This document shows positions 44,408-54,241 of a stretch of 64,000 nt of DNA, piece after piece. The position numbers and the translations under genes were made by a program. The DNA lies in assembly GCA_951801955.1 (NCBI GenBank), contig CATOOV010000003.1:1-64000 (forward strand). The letters are read 5' to 3'. The first letter of the stretch is position 1; each line of letters starts with the position of its first letter. The notes below the pieces were generated by a model, which was not told the origin of the DNA, ran no database searches, and worked only from the letters and a program-made list of their open reading frames with translations. The stretch comes from an uncultured Lachnospiraceae bacterium. Lineage in GTDB: Bacteria > Bacillota > Clostridia > Lachnospirales > Lachnospiraceae.

Positions 44408-45556
44408 CTACTTTATCTTAATTTTAACGCTTGCCTTCTTCTTTGTTCCATCTGTTGACATAGCGGTGATTGTTACTGTCTTTTTCTTTCCTGCTTTCTT
44501 TGCCGTCACTGTCCCCTTGGAATTGACTGTTGCATATTTCTTGTTGGAAGTGCTCCATGTTAATGTTTTATTCACGCTCTTTCCGCTTGTCTTCACGGTC
44601 GCCTTCAACGTAACTTTTTTTCCTGCTTTCAGGGTCTTAGGCGCTTGTTTGATTGTCACTTTTGTCACTGCATGTTTCATAATCTTTATGCGGATGCTTG
44701 CTTTCTTTTTCGTCCCGTCCGTTGCAGTGGCGGTGATTGTCACAGTCTTGCCTTTTCCTGCTTTTTTGGTGGTCACCACGCCTTTACTGCTGACGGCTGC
44801 ATACTTCTGATTGCTGCTGCTCCATGTTACTGTTTTATTGCCCGCATTCTTGGGCGACACTGCCGCTGTAAGGCTGGCTTTCTTTCCAGCAGCAATGTTT
44901 TTAGAAGGCGCCGAGACTGCCACTTTGCTTACCCCAACTTTCATAATGGCAATCGTTACCGATGCTTTCTTCTTGGTCCCGTCCGTTGCAGTGGCGGTGA
45001 TTGTCACCTTCTTCCCTTTTCCTGCCTTTGCCGTGGTGACGACTCCTTTGCTGTCCACCTTTGCATATTTCTCGTTGCTGCTGCTCCATTTCAAAGCCTT
45101 ATTGCCCGCATTTTTAGGTGAAACGGTTGCTTTCAGCGTTACCTTTTTGCCTGGGGCAATCTTCTTTGACGGCGCTGATACTGCCACCTTGCTTACCCCA
45201 TATTCCATAATAGTAATGGGCACAGACGCTTTTGCCCCGCTCCCATCTGCTGCAGTGGCTGTAATCGTCACATTCTTTCCTTTCCCTGCCTTGAATGTGG
45301 TGACTACGCCTTTGCCGTCTACTTTTGCATAGGCTTCATTGCTGCTGCTCCATATTACTTCTTGATTGTCTGCATCCTTGGGCGACACAGTGGCTGTAAA
45401 CTTTAACTTTACATCTGGCGCAATTTTCTTTGTAGGGGCTGAAATCGAAATTTTTTCCACTTTCACTTCATCTCCCGGTCCTGGTCCCGGTCCTGGTCCT
45501 GGTCCCGGTCCTGGTTCTGGTCCTGGTCCCGGTTCTGGTCCCGGTCCTGGATCTGG
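44408..45556 (-). repeat. BIG2x4 + Pro-Gly linker cassette, copy 2
   Basis: Encodes the last ~380 residues of the GH51 protein and closely matches 8638-9800 at both DNA and protein level (same strand, about 36 kb apart). The linker is longer in PGPG units than copy 1. Confidence 0.85.
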
Positions 45557-48500
45557 TTCTTCCGTTTCTTCATTGTAAATGACTTTTACAATGGTAAGCG
45601 ACATAGCAGGTATCTCATAAGTCATTTTTCCGCCATTCAACGTCGTATTTTGGGTTACTGGAACAACCTTTGACTGATTTTCCATGGTATTCATATCCAT
45701 AGATTTCCCTGACAGGCAGATCAGCTCTACCTTTGTGCCATCTTTCACTTCTGGATAATGCAACGTAATCTCTTTGGAGTAATCGGCATGGTTTACTAGT
45801 TTGGTGTAAATATTATTTTCGTCCTCCGAGGTCACATAATACAAGTCTGTCTGATGCCCAGGTTTCTTATCATAAGCCGATGTATCACTATTATATTTTT
45901 CCAGGGTGGTATTGAGCAAATGTTTGCCATAGTTATTGGCATACATAGCCTGTACATGATAACTGGGCGTACCATAACTTTCATATGCGTCAAACTTAAT
46001 CAAGTTATAATCCCAGTCCCTGCATCCTTCCCTCTCAAAGAGCGGTGCATAGGAAGCATGGCGTACAATATCTGCGTTGCGCTCAATCCCTGTCATATAC
46101 GCCGCCTCGCTGATTGCCGTATCCAGTACATTTTCTGTAGTGGAAGTAAGATGTCCTGCATATTCACCGATAAATACATTGCTGCCGCCCTCATTCAGCC
46201 GCTTATAATTGTCGTAGGCATAATCGTCTGTAAGCAGTGTATTGCTATTATCCCCTGAATAGTTGATATAATAATGCTCATCCACCAGTGTCTCGCCTGG
46301 CATGTCACGGTTAATCCATTTCCAGGCGTCTGTATTCTGGCTCCCCTGGTAATAAGGACCTGTGGAAGATATCAATGTAATCTTCTTGTCTGGATAATGT
46401 TCTTTTACATAGTCCTCCACATACTTTTTGATCCATGCATAATTCTGGTAATAAATTTCACCCCAATTTTCATTTCCAATGCCTATGTAATTCAGGTCAA
46501 ACGTTTTTTCATGACCATTCTCCACACGTTTGGAAGCCCAATATTTCTGTGTGGCATCGGAACTTGTGGGGCTGCCCCAACAGTAATCAATCAGGTTTGT
46601 CGCATGTTTTGCAAACTCTTCCAATTTCTCACCAGTGACGGGCTCTGCTGTGGGACGGAATTGACAAAATATCCCTGCACTTAAAATTGGAAATGCCTGT
46701 GCCCCCAAATCCTCACAGAGTGTTAAAATCTCATGGTAACCAAATTGATAAGACATCATATACCCATATCCAGGCGTATAATTTACGGGATGCCCTTCCG
46801 TTCCCCAGTAGCTGCCAATTGCCCTTCGTTCTTCCAGTGGTCCCACAGAATCTTCCCAGTTATAGTAACCGTCTGTTCCATAGCTTCCTTCAATGACGCA
46901 CCCGCCTGGGAAACGGATAAAGCTTGGATTTAATGCCTGGAGTTTTTCTACCAAATCCTTCCGCAGTCCTGCCCCATAAGAATAGTTTTTATTCCCATAC
47001 CCATAACCATCGGTAGGAATCAAGGAAACCATATCAATGTATGCTGCATCTGTTGTCCCTGCCTCTTCAAAACTTAAAACCAATGTGCCAAGTTTTGTAA
47101 TGGCGCCTTCCAATGACGCAGAAACCTTCTGCCAGGTCCCATCTTTTTTCAGCGTTAAGGAGGCTTCGTTAGTAAGCGCTGTTCCAGCGTCATCCACTAC
47201 TTTTACTTTTACCGTTCCAGAATAGGAACTATTTGCTTTTAGAAACATGGAGAAATCATACTTTTTCCCCTTTGTGATTGCCATTGCAGATTTGTCCAAT
47301 TTTTCTTTTTCCACAAATCCATGGTTGGATAACTTCTGATTTCCTGTAATCTTTGCATAATTCTTATTATTACCATTTAAACCTGCTGTCCGCTCCACAA
47401 CAAAATTAGCTGCATTGCTGCTTTCCCAGTGGAGTTTCCAAGAATCCTGGTTCCCTTTTACCTCTGGCGCCGTAGCAGAATCCAGGTTTTGGTAATTTTC
47501 AAAGGAATTATTTTTTACCATTTCTGTGGAAAGCCCACCGTCTGCCGAGCTGTTGATATCCTCATAAAATACGCCGAACAATTCTTGGCTGATGTCTACC
47601 CCTTTGTTCTTCTGGTCGATGGTCATTGCATATTCCGTAGTGCTGTCAGACAATACCAACACTTCCATCTGTTTGTCCTTTTTTATATTGGAATTGTTTG
47701 CCATACTGCAGGTTGCTGTCAAAGTAACCTTGGTATCCTTGGATGGAGGGGTAATTTTACCATCATTGGAAATAATTCCTGGATTACTACTCTTCCAGGA
47801 AACCGCTACTTTCCCCTTCATTGCCGTGGCTGGCAGCGTCAAAGCCTTACAAATACGGCTTGCCACCCTTCCCTCCTTGACTTCTGGAATGGTAAGGGCA
47901 TTTCCTGCCGCTGAAACTACAAATGCATCACTGACATTGGAATAAACTTTCCAGCGGTATACCCCGCAGGAATCACCTGTGACTGTCATATACATTCGAA
48001 TAGACTTTGTAGTAATTTCCCCAATGGTTATCTGGTTATAACGGTTTAACTTGGAGAAATTTTTGCTGTTGGATTTTAATTCTGCGTCCTTCCAATTTCC
48101 AGAGGCATCCTTGTACTGGAACCTTACATTGGACGGAACCTTCATTCCCACCGTGTCGCCATACCAATATACTTGGAATGTTTTCGTTGTCAACGCTTCA
48201 TCCCAATCGTACTGGATCCAATGTTCTGTTCCTGCTGTCTGCGGCCAATTTGCCCATCCAAGCCCTGTCCCTATGGAAGATCCCGTAGGTTCAAAATCAG
48301 AATTATTGATGCCGTCCAGATTTTCCCAATCAGAAGTATAGTCAGAACTTGGCACTGCATAAACTGCCGCGTCTGTCAAATTTAAATCCGGGCTAGGCTC
48401 CTCCGGAGTCACAACGCTTGGTTTTGGAAAACTATCCGGCACGCTTCCTAAAAGTTTCCAATCCTTTACAGCAACTGCAACTTTTGTGTTTTGATTTTTT

Positions 48501-49024
48501 GCATGTTCCATGGTAACACGAATCTTAGACGCGGTAACAGGCTCAAATTCGTATATTTTTTCTGTATTTGCTACAAAGGTCCAGGTTCCTTTCTTTACAA
48601 CCTCTTTCCAACTGCCGTCTTTGGCTCCATATTCTATTTTGATATTCGTTGGAACGACCACGCCGCCCCCATCATCATAAAACAAGATACTCGAACCAGT
48701 AATCTCTGCTTCCCGTTCCCCCAGATCATACATCATCCACTGGTCTTTGGTCTGCAAGTCTGGATCTCCATGTGCATTCCAAAAGGAATCCATATTTTCA
48801 TCCGCAAAATTTTCAGCACCCATTCCATAGCCAACATAATTGACAGAAGGCACTGAATAATCCCGAAGTGTTGGATTTTCCACATCTTCCCAGGATCTTC
48901 CCATATTTTCAATGTCTTGCTGCCCCTCGGCAAAAACTGAAATCGACGACGCAGGCAGTGAAGTAAACATCAGCGCTGCTGCCAACAGTAAGCTTACCAT
49001 ACCATGCAGTTTCTTAAATCCCAT
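44408..49024 (-). CDS. Secreted GH51-type alpha-L-arabinofuranosidase with CBMs and BIG2x4
   Basis: A 1538-residue exported enzyme. Order: signal peptide about 1-32; two discoidin-like binding domains (55-198 and 218-355, with FQVYWYGDTVGMKVPSNVRF in the second); a BIG4/atrophied Ig domain (355-458); a CBM4_9-like domain (471-668); a GH51 barrel (671-1141) with RFPGGCVIEG, the acid/base in IGIGNENWGE (about 850) and the nucleophile in FIGEYAGHL (about 953); a beta-sandwich end; a PGPGPGPG linker; and four BIG2 domains (1188-1538). GH51 enzymes release arabinofuranose from arabinan and arabinoxylan. GGAAGGAGAG upstream fixes the start at 49024. It complements the GH43/beta-helix protein at 8638-14637. 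Confidence 0.9.
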   Translation of the reverse strand: MGFKKLHGMVSLLLAAALMFTSLPASSISVFAEGQQDIENMGRSWEDVENPTLRDYSVPSVNYVGYGMGAENFADENMDSFWNAHGDPDLQTKDQWMMYDLGEREAEITGSSILFYDDGGGVVVPTNIKIEYGAKDGSWKEVVKKGTWTFVANTEKIYEFEPVTASKIRVTMEHAKNQNTKVAVAVKDWKLLGSVPDSFPKPSVVTPEEPSPDLNLTDAAVYAVPSSDYTSDWENLDGINNSDFEPTGSSIGTGLGWANWPQTAGTEHWIQYDWDEALTTKTFQVYWYGDTVGMKVPSNVRFQYKDASGNWKDAELKSNSKNFSKLNRYNQITIGEITTKSIRMYMTVTGDSCGVYRWKVYSNVSDAFVVSAAGNALTIPEVKEGRVASRICKALTLPATAMKGKVAVSWKSSNPGIISNDGKITPPSKDTKVTLTATCSMANNSNIKKDKQMEVLVLSDSTTEYAMTIDQKNKGVDISQELFGVFYEDINSSADGGLSTEMVKNNSFENYQNLDSATAPEVKGNQDSWKLHWESSNAANFVVERTAGLNGNNKNYAKITGNQKLSNHGFVEKEKLDKSAMAITKGKKYDFSMFLKANSSYSGTVKVKVVDDAGTALTNEASLTLKKDGTWQKVSASLEGAITKLGTLVLSFEEAGTTDAAYIDMVSLIPTDGYGYGNKNYSYGAGLRKDLVEKLQALNPSFIRFPGGCVIEGSYGTDGYYNWEDSVGPLEERRAIGSYWGTEGHPVNYTPGYGYMMSYQFGYHEILTLCEDLGAQAFPILSAGIFCQFRPTAEPVTGEKLEEFAKHATNLIDYCWGSPTSSDATQKYWASKRVENGHEKTFDLNYIGIGNENWGEIYYQNYAWIKKYVEDYVKEHYPDKKITLISSTGPYYQGSQNTDAWKWINRDMPGETLVDEHYYINYSGDNSNTLLTDDYAYDNYKRLNEGGSNVFIGEYAGHLTSTTENVLDTAISEAAYMTGIERNADIVRHASYAPLFEREGCRDWDYNLIKFDAYESYGTPSYHVQAMYANNYGKHLLNTTLEKYNSDTSAYDKKPGHQTDLYYVTSEDENNIYTKLVNHADYSKEITLHYPEVKDGTKVELICLSGKSMDMNTMENQSKVVPVTQNTTLNGGKMTYEIPAMSLTIVKVIYNEETEEPDPGPGPEPGPGPEPGPGPGPGPGPGPGDEVKVEKISISAPTKKIAPDVKLKFTATVSPKDADNQEVIWSSSNEAYAKVDGKGVVTTFKAGKGKNVTITATAADGSGAKASVPITIMEYGVSKVAVSAPSKKIAPGKKVTLKATVSPKNAGNKALKWSSSNEKYAKVDSKGVVTTAKAGKGKKVTITATATDGTKKKASVTIAIMKVGVSKVAVSAPSKNIAAGKKASLTAAVSPKNAGNKTVTWSSSNQKYAAVSSKGVVTTKKAGKGKTVTITATATDGTKKKASIRIKIMKHAVTKVTIKQAPKTLKAGKKVTLKATVKTSGKSVNKTLTWSTSNKKYATVNSKGTVTAKKAGKKKTVTITAMSTDGTKKKASVKIKIK

Positions 49025-49316
49025 ATTCCTCTCTCCTTCCCGAAAAATCTTCATATACTTTCTCAGGATTATTTTAGCAAACTTTGGGATTATAAAAAAT
49101 GAGACTTTTTTAAGATAATAGAATATTTTTAAGATGATATCTCTCCCATGGTTCAAGAACGCCATCGGAATCATAGAATATTTGTTCTTATATTGGATTT
49201 TGGCATCGGAATCTTATTCGGAAAATTCTATGAACTCCCCGAATCTAAAAAATGAAAATGGAGGCGTTGTTACTGAATGAACTTTGCCTCCCATCAAAAC
49301 AAATTTGCCTTGCCCA

Positions 49317-49332
49317 CCGCCAAAAAAGGCGG
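49317..49332 (-). terminator. Hairpin after the HEAT-methyltransferase gene
   Basis: CCGCC, a six-base T loop and GGCGG on the minus strand, five bases past the stop at 49338. The stem is short, so its strength is uncertain. A GGAGGC...GCCTCC stem lies further on at about 49260-49291. Confidence 0.5.
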
Positions 49333-49337
49333 ATGCC

Positions 49338-50816
49338 TTAAGCATATGACAAGATAAATAAATAATAATTTTCCTTTTCATCCATGGAAAACTCCTGCAG
49401 CAAGGAAAATTCTTTGTGTAGACGAAGCTGCTTTTTCACATAATTTTTTTCATTGCAGTACAGAAAAATTTTCCCCTTGTCCTTTAGCAATTCTGCCGCT
49501 TTCTCAAAAAATGCCTGATAAAACTTATTTTGTTCTTCCTGGCTCTTCCTTCCACGATCCGGCATATTGGTGATAATCTCGTCAAAGAGGTAGTTGTGTT
49601 GGAATCGGAAAAAATCACGATTAATATAATAAATTTCCTTATGGGCCAACCTGGTATTTTCCTTTGCCTTCGCAATTGCCTCCCCAAAAATATCAATTCC
49701 ATACATCATTTTTGCAGGGCAGAGCCAGTCTCTTTCAATCAGCATGGTTCCCACCCCGCAGAATGGATCCAGAATCTGCGCCCGTTCTACCATATATGGT
49801 TTTGCCAGCCTTGCAACCAATGCGGCATGCTCTGGTTTGATGGATGCAGCAATTGTATGTCTGCGATAGGAAAACCGCTCCTTTTCAAATGTATACAGCT
49901 TCACCAAGGGCAGGAACTGACCTTGCCGATTCTCCAGCAGACGAATTTCCACCTCATAATTGGAAGCAGAATTCTTTAGCTTTCCCCTGCTTTCCTGTTC
50001 CAGTGCAAATGCACATTTTTTTGCAAAAGCGCTGCGCTGCTCCAAAGACCTGGAACTGTGCACCCCCAGCCGAAAATAAAAGGCATCCTCCGTTTTATGC
50101 GCTTTTTGCAGCAGCTTCAGAAGATTCGATCCTGCAAGTGCTTTTGCAGCCTCTTTGGGGTCATCTGAAATTTTTCGGATATTCAACGCAAACAGCAATT
50201 CCCGATAAGTAGGAATTGCTAAAATTGGTTTTATATGGCTGGTAACCACTCGTACCCCGCTTTTTAAAATTGTAACCTGCCCCCCCTTGACCTGATTTGC
50301 CGTTATTTCCTGATACTGTTTTCCAGTAGTAAGAATTAACTCCCAAGTATCATCATAACCGCAAAACTGATGTTTCTTATTGGAGGTACCCTTATTCACT
50401 AGTTTACGCAACGCTAAAAGTTCTTCACGGATGTGTTTTTCTTCCTCCTCTTTTGGCTGGTACTGCTCTAATTCCAACAGATGTCTCTCTAATCCCTCTA
50501 TACATGAGGAATCATCCAATTCAGCCAAAGCTTTCAAGTAATCACTTTTTACAAAACGCTGTGTCTCCTTCTCATATGCTTCAAACAGCACAGGCGCATT
50601 TTCCTTCTGTTTGAGCCTGCCCAGCACAATCGCTGTGTTCTTGCGCACTTTGGGATCGGAATGCCCCAACAGTCCTGCAAGGAGGCTGTAATCTCCCTGA
50701 AGGATGGAAACCAGTTCCTGTACAGCTTCCCTCTCTTTTAATTCCTGTTTCAATGCAATCAGGTTTTCTCTTAGATCCTGCCCTGTTTTCAGACGCTCAT
50801 ATTTTTCTCCTACCAT
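49338..50816 (-). CDS. HEAT-repeat / RlmL-TrmN-like SAM methyltransferase
   Basis: A 492-residue two-part protein. Residues 1-130 are HEAT-like helical repeats (SDPKVRKNTAIVLGRLKQ). The rest resembles the TRM11/TrmN/RlmKL RNA-methyltransferase class, with the SAM loop DPFCGVGTMLIERDWL. The catalytic motif is NMPDRGR where the family usually has NPPYG, so the activity or target may differ. The likely target is rRNA or tRNA. The ATG at 50816 (AGGAGA upstream) is chosen over 50831, which overlaps the next gene's stop region and has no site. It follows the amidase gene with a short gap. Confidence 0.8.
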   Translation of the reverse strand: MVGEKYERLKTGQDLRENLIALKQELKEREAVQELVSILQGDYSLLAGLLGHSDPKVRKNTAIVLGRLKQKENAPVLFEAYEKETQRFVKSDYLKALAELDDSSCIEGLERHLLELEQYQPKEEEEKHIREELLALRKLVNKGTSNKKHQFCGYDDTWELILTTGKQYQEITANQVKGGQVTILKSGVRVVTSHIKPILAIPTYRELLFALNIRKISDDPKEAAKALAGSNLLKLLQKAHKTEDAFYFRLGVHSSRSLEQRSAFAKKCAFALEQESRGKLKNSASNYEVEIRLLENRQGQFLPLVKLYTFEKERFSYRRHTIAASIKPEHAALVARLAKPYMVERAQILDPFCGVGTMLIERDWLCPAKMMYGIDIFGEAIAKAKENTRLAHKEIYYINRDFFRFQHNYLFDEIITNMPDRGRKSQEEQNKFYQAFFEKAAELLKDKGKIFLYCNEKNYVKKQLRLHKEFSLLQEFSMDEKENYYLFILSYA

Positions 50817-50834
50817 AAATTCTCCTGTCATTCT

Positions 50835-51644
50835 CTAGTTTGATTCCTTTGGCTCTTCCACCTGGTCTGTTTCCTTTCCATGCGTATCCAGATACTCCTG
50901 TACATCCTCCTTGAACCGATCCCATGCATCCTCATTTTTTACATAATAAATGGGACATTCCTTTCCTGTCACATCGTAGTGGCGGATAATACTGTCCACT
51001 TTAAGGTTAAATTTTCCGCAGAGCCATGCGGTCAGCTCAACCAGCGAATCGTAAGTCTCCTGGGTAAACTGCCCTGTTTCATCTTTATGGCAACACTCAA
51101 TGGAGAGCGTGTCCACATTTCGGTCATTGGAAGCGTATGACATTTCAGAACTTGGAATGCACTGGATAATTTCCCCTTCTGTCCCAACTACAAAATGGCT
51201 GCTCGCCTTGGTTTTCTGGGTATCCTTCAAACTCTCAAAATAGCTGCGATTCTGTTTTGCAGTAGTTCCTGGGTTCGCAGTATAATGAACTACAATCCCC
51301 CGCACCTTCTCCAAGGCTGTCTGCGGTCTGGAATAGGGGTTGGGTGTCAAAAGATCCACATCAAAATCTGGCTCTTTTTCAATCACTTTCTGCTGAAATC
51401 CCTTCTTGGTTTTCTCTTCTGCCTTCTCTATCTTTTCTGTCTCTTCATAGGGTATGCTTTTCTGTGCCTGGACGGCATGGGGAGTTTCATCCCGTTGAAA
51501 TAGTTTTGTCAATACAAACACAATCAATAATACTCCAACACAGCACACTGCTGCACGTTTTACAATTTGAACTGTTCTCTGGCGTTTTTTACGGCGTTTT
51601 CTTGCCAGATATGCCTTCCGCCGTCTTCTCTCTTCACTCGTCAA
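50835..51644 (-). CDS. Membrane-anchored N-acetylmuramoyl-L-alanine amidase
   Basis: A 269-residue enzyme. A very basic start is followed by one membrane helix (about 29-46, VCCVGVLLIVFVL), a charged linker, and an Amidase_2 domain (PGRP-like): GIVVHYTANPG (zinc His), SSHFVVGTEGEIIQCIP, SIECCHKDE and IIRHYDVTGKECP (second His and ligand Cys). It cuts the bond between muramic acid and the peptide stem. The start is TTG, with GGAGAG 6 bases before. It is followed closely by the HEAT-methyltransferase gene. The catalytic part faces outward. Confidence 0.92.
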   Translation of the reverse strand: MTSEERRRRKAYLARKRRKKRQRTVQIVKRAAVCCVGVLLIVFVLTKLFQRDETPHAVQAQKSIPYEETEKIEKAEEKTKKGFQQKVIEKEPDFDVDLLTPNPYSRPQTALEKVRGIVVHYTANPGTTAKQNRSYFESLKDTQKTKASSHFVVGTEGEIIQCIPSSEMSYASNDRNVDTLSIECCHKDETGQFTQETYDSLVELTAWLCGKFNLKVDSIIRHYDVTGKECPIYYVKNEDAWDRFKEDVQEYLDTHGKETDQVEEPKESN

Positions 51645-51878
51645 TGTAATCTCTCCGCTCTTTTACGGCAGGAACCATCATCCGCCTGCCAATTTTATAT
51701 GTTACAGTATACAACATTTTAACAGAAAAACAATTAATATTCTTTAAATTTTTTGTAAGAAAAAAGTAAGGACCTTCCTGTTTTCTCTTAAATAACTGTT
51801 TTACAAACGTATCATAGTGCCTCATTTACATTTGATAAAACTACTTGTCTGTTTCTCAATGATACACTGCCATACCTG

Positions 51879-53162
51879 TCACAACCTCTCAAAATAATCT
51901 TTCATGCACAAGATTGCCTTTTCCAACATTTCATCCGTATGCGCTAAGGACAAAAACATCGCTTCAAATTGTGCTGGCGCAAGGTAAAATCCATGCCCGA
52001 TCATATAATTACAATACTGTGCAAAGGCTTGTGTATCAGAAGTCTTTGCCGTTTCATAATTGATCACCTGCTGGTCCGTAAAATACAGGCAGCCAAGAGA
52101 GCCTACATGATTGACCTGGCAAGGCATTCCGGCATCTTTGACCAGTTGTTCTATCTTGCCATAAAACCAATCTCCTTTTTTGTTTAAATCATGGTAATAC
52201 TCTGGATATTCCTTTAACAAAGTAAGTTGTGCGATACCTGCCGCCATTGCGACCGGATTTCCACTGAGGGTACCTGCCTGATAGACGCCCCCTAAAGGTG
52301 CAACCAATTCCATAATTTCACGTTTCCCGCCATATGCCCCCACAGGCATGCCGCCGCCGATAATTTTTCCAAATGTGGTAAGATCCGGCGTAACTTGATA
52401 ATACCCCTGGGCGCCGTCTACTCCCAGACGGAACCCTGTAATCACCTCATCAAAAATCAGCACGGCATGATATGTATCACAGATTTCCCTCAATCCTTCC
52501 AGAAACCCAGGCGCAGGGGGCACTACCCCCATATTTGCCGCTACGGGTTCCACAATCACTGCCGCAATTTCTTCCCCGCATCGCCCAAAATGCATTTTTA
52601 CACTATCCAGATTATTATACTCTGCCAACAAGGTATCTTTGGCACAGCCTGCGGGAACTCCCAGGCTGTCCGGCATGCCTGCCGTCATGGCGCCAGACCC
52701 GGCATGTACCAGCAGCCCATCCGAATGCCCATGGTAACAGCCAGTAAATTTCACTATTTTATCCCGCCTGGTAAATCCCCGTGCCGCGCGAATGGCGCTC
52801 ATAACTGCCTCCGTACCAGAATTTACCATGCGCACCATTTCTATGGAAGGAACCATGCCGCAGACCAGCTTTGCCATTTCAACCTCTGCGGCTGTGGCAG
52901 CGCCAAAACTCAGCCCATGCCTGCATGCTTCTACCACGCTTTCCACTACTTTTTCATGGCTATGTCCTAGGATCATAGGACCCCAGGAGCCAATAAAATC
53001 AATATAGCAATTTCCATCCTCGTCGTAAAGGCAGGCGCCCTTGGCACTCTGGATAAACCGAGGGGTACCGCCGATAGAGCCAAAGGCACGAACTGGGGAA
53101 TTCACCCCACCTGGAATCACTTCCACTGCTTCCTGAAATAAGGTTTCTGACCTTGTTATCAC
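51879..53162 (-). CDS. hemL: Glutamate-1-semialdehyde 2,1-aminomutase
   Basis: A 427-residue PLP enzyme that makes 5-aminolevulinate from glutamate-1-semialdehyde (C5 route with HemA). Motifs: GGVNSPVRAFGSIGG at the start, CYHGHSDGLLVHAGSGA, the PLP Lys in TTFGKIIGGGMPVGAYGG, and AGTLSGNPVAMAAG. The start is GTG with GGAGAG upstream. It is the last gene of the tetrapyrrole cluster; a dispersed GCGC repeat separates it from hemB. Confidence 0.97.
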   Translation of the reverse strand: MITRSETLFQEAVEVIPGGVNSPVRAFGSIGGTPRFIQSAKGACLYDEDGNCYIDFIGSWGPMILGHSHEKVVESVVEACRHGLSFGAATAAEVEMAKLVCGMVPSIEMVRMVNSGTEAVMSAIRAARGFTRRDKIVKFTGCYHGHSDGLLVHAGSGAMTAGMPDSLGVPAGCAKDTLLAEYNNLDSVKMHFGRCGEEIAAVIVEPVAANMGVVPPAPGFLEGLREICDTYHAVLIFDEVITGFRLGVDGAQGYYQVTPDLTTFGKIIGGGMPVGAYGGKREIMELVAPLGGVYQAGTLSGNPVAMAAGIAQLTLLKEYPEYYHDLNKKGDWFYGKIEQLVKDAGMPCQVNHVGSLGCLYFTDQQVINYETAKTSDTQAFAQYCNYMIGHGFYLAPAQFEAMFLSLAHTDEMLEKAILCMKDYFERL

Positions 53163-53188
53163 TGTTTTTCTCTCCTATCTGTATTGTT

Positions 53189-53262
53189 CCGGCGCCAAGC
53201 ACAGCCACGTAGTGGCATTTTATCCTTGTGCGCGTGCGCATCCTGCCCGGAGGGCTTTTATC
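53189..53262. repeat. Dispersed repeat module A, copy 5
   Basis: GGCGCCAAGCACA, then CACGTAGTG, then TTGTGCGCGTGCGCA and GGAGGGCTTTTATCC, shared with 911-950 and in part with 33741-33815. The hemB stop codon lies inside it. Confidence 0.6.
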
Positions 53263-54241
53263 CAATCCTGCCCTCGTCCATATACTTAGCCAGCTCCATT
53301 GCAAAATATGTAAGGTAAATGTCTGTCCCTGCCCGATATGCGCTTGTGGCCATTTCACATAAAACCCCTGCCTCATCCATCCATCCTGCCTGGGATGCGG
53401 CTTTTACCATGGCATATTCCCCGCTGACAGAATACGACGCGATCGGAATAGTTGTTCTGTCCTTCACTTCCCGAATCAAATCCCCATAAGCCATGGCAGG
53501 CTTTACCATAATAATATCTGCCCCTTCCTCTACGTCCAGCATGGCTTCCTTTAACGCTTCCCTGCGGTTGTGATAATCCATCTGATAAGATTTCCTGTCA
53601 CCAAATGCCGGGGCAGAGCCTGCCGCATCCCGAAAAGGCCCATAGAAGGAGGAGGCGAATTTCACTGCATAAGACATAATGGGCACTGTTTCATATCCAT
53701 GGCGGTCTAACATCCTGCGGATTGCAGATACCCGTCCGTCCATCATGTCCGAAGGCGCCACCAAATCAGCGCCTGCCTGCACCTGGGATAATGCTGTCTT
53801 TGCCAAAAGTTCTAACGTTTTGTCATTTTCCACCTCTTGCCCCTGCAACACGCCGCAGTGCCCATGGGAGGTGTATTCGCACATACATACATCCCCCATC
53901 AAATATAGTTCTGGACAGGCTTCTTTTGCCTTTCGAAATGCCTTCTGCACAATTCCATCCTCATCGTAAGCCCCGCTTCCCAATTCGTCTTTCTGTGACG
54001 GAATCCCAAAAAACATTACCGACGACACCCCAGCGTCCTGCAATTTTATCAGTTGTTCTTCCATCCGGTCCACACTGTAACGGTATTGTCCCGGCATAGA
54101 GGGAATTTCTTCTTTGAGATTACTGCCTTCCATAAGAAACATTGGATAAACCAAAGATGATTTATCCATTCTGGTTTCCCTTACCATCTTCCGCAGCACT
54201 GCATGTTTGCGCAGACGCCGCGGCCTATTGACTAATTCCAT
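53258..54241 (-). CDS. hemB: Porphobilinogen synthase
   Basis: A 327-residue enzyme that joins two 5-aminolevulinate molecules into porphobilinogen. Active-site lysine segments are present: SYAVKFASSFYGPFRDAAGS and IIMVKPAMAYGDL. The metal site CMCEYTSHGHCG is cysteine-rich, the zinc type. AGGAGG precedes the ATG, which overlaps cobA-hemD by 10 bases. The final stop lies inside a dispersed repeat, so the last residues may be repeat-encoded. Confidence 0.97.
   Translation of the reverse strand: MELVNRPRRLRKHAVLRKMVRETRMDKSSLVYPMFLMEGSNLKEEIPSMPGQYRYSVDRMEEQLIKLQDAGVSSVMFFGIPSQKDELGSGAYDEDGIVQKAFRKAKEACPELYLMGDVCMCEYTSHGHCGVLQGQEVENDKTLELLAKTALSQVQAGADLVAPSDMMDGRVSAIRRMLDRHGYETVPIMSYAVKFASSFYGPFRDAAGSAPAFGDRKSYQMDYHNRREALKEAMLDVEEGADIIMVKPAMAYGDLIREVKDRTTIPIASYSVSGEYAMVKAASQAGWMDEAGVLCEMATSAYRAGTDIYLTYFAMELAKYMDEGRIG

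Noticed and set aside
51634..51825. 63-codon minus-strand frame upstream of the amidase
   Set aside because: No ribosome site, AT-rich, overlaps the amidase start; nothing recognisable in 51645-51878.
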